Shown piece after piece: positions 40,895-41,185 of a DNA stretch of 41,185 nucleotides. Below the pieces are notes generated by a model. It was not told the origin of the DNA, searched no databases, and saw only the letters and a program-made list of their open reading frames with translations. The stretch lies in NCBI GenBank assembly GCA_944386195.1, contig CALXAD010000017.1, positions 1-41,185 on the forward strand, read 5' to 3'. This DNA is from an uncultured Clostridia bacterium. Lineage in GTDB: Bacteria > Bacillota > Clostridia > TANB77 > CAG-508. Made by a program: the position numbers and the translations under genes. Position 1 is the stretch's first letter, and each line of letters opens with the position of its first letter.

Positions 40895-41185
40895 ATGAAA
40901 AAAAGAAAATTAAAGATTTTTACAATTATAGTAATCATAATAATTTTTTTATATTTTATATATAATCTTATTAGTGGAATTATATATAAAAATAAGATGA
41001 AAGAGATTAGCCAATATACATCTAACCAAATGATAGATTATACCTTAAATAATAATGAAAACGCAATTATATCAGTTGCTATATATAATGAGAATGGTAT
41101 AACTTATAATGTATATGGTGCAGACTATAACTTGAATTATGATTATGAGATAGGTTCAATTACTAAAACTTTTACAGCAATGCTA
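40895..41185 (+). CDS. Serine hydrolase of the beta-lactamase/penicillin-binding class, N-terminal part
   Basis: Partial: runs off the window. GGAG at 40881-40884 precedes ATG 40895. A Lys-rich start (MKKRKLKIF) leads to one membrane helix (FTIIVIIIIFLYFIYNLISG) and then an outside domain: AIISVAIYNENGITYNVYGA, ending in YEIGSITKTFTAML. The last contains the SxxK nucleophile motif (S-I-T-K) of class C beta-lactamase-like esterases and peptidases. The protein should sit on the outer face of the membrane and act on peptidoglycan peptides or esters. Confidence 0.8.
   Translation, partial: MKKRKLKIFTIIVIIIIFLYFIYNLISGIIYKNKMKEISQYTSNQMIDYTLNNNENAIISVAIYNENGITYNVYGADYNLNYDYEIGSITKTFTAML

Overview
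This window comes from a very AT-rich, low-GC Gram-positive bacterium, most likely a gut-type member of the Clostridia. The evidence is strong AGGAGG-type ribosome binding sites, AGA/ATA/TTA-heavy codon use, intrinsic terminators with U-tracts, and a gene set typical of Firmicutes (TelA/XpaC, CmpB-like permease, CPBP protease, DUF1349, DUF1287, DUF1848, SirTM). TGG is used for Trp and TAA dominates as stop, so the genetic code looks standard. No rRNA, tRNA, CRISPR array or recognised riboswitch was seen.

Layout. 0.1-1.3 kb: broken DUF1349 gene and a membrane-anchored protein. 1.37-2.92 kb: an IS110-family element whose upstream region reads as a bridge RNA with two guide loops. 3.0-4.2 kb: a type III toxin-antitoxin locus (2.1 RNA repeats, attenuator hairpin, short ToxN/CptN-like toxin) followed by a broken uracil-DNA-glycosylase-like gene. 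4.3-6.5 kb: a small protein and a broken glycosyltransferase-hydrolase gene. 6.7-7.1 kb: a probable type I toxin-antitoxin locus with two convergent RNAs. 7.1-10.2 kb: HxlR regulator, then MBL-like protein, zinc macrodomain and class M sirtuin (an ADP-ribosylation module). 10.3-11.6 kb: acetyltransferase/SnoaL fusion and a small hypothetical. 11.7-13.6 kb: a group II intron with reverse transcriptase. 13.6-16.3 kb: TetR regulator divergent from an aldo/keto reductase operon. 16.5-23.7 kb: assorted metabolic and membrane genes (SDR, ZIP transporter, CmpB-like, YjbR-EVE, thioesterase remnant, patatin, CPBP). 23.8-28.3 kb: a four-gene envelope stress operon (binding domain + VWA, XpaC, binding protein, TelA). 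28.4-35.8 kb: nucleotide-related protein, acyl-CoA ligase, DUF1848, a large MacB-type ABC transporter, DUF1287. 36.0-37.3 kb: an ISAs1-family element with a 9-bp target duplication. 37.3-38.9 kb: a decayed non-coding stretch. 38.9-40.4 kb: AbiE type IV toxin-antitoxin pair. 40.4 kb to the end: metallophosphoesterase and the start of a serine hydrolase.

Two themes stand out. First, compact selfish and defence modules are dense: three different toxin-antitoxin types (I, III, IV), two insertion sequences and a group II intron. The IS110 element is unusually readable: the split promoter, core dinucleotides, pre-insertion site and guide matches can all be worked out from sequence. Second, about ten genes carry one-base indels, a nonsense codon or a deletion. 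Many fall in A/T homopolymers, and three are an extra C directly before GGA. They may be read or assembly errors or genuine decay, and raw reads would decide. Genes with such lesions are listed as pseudogenes, but several may be intact in the living cell.
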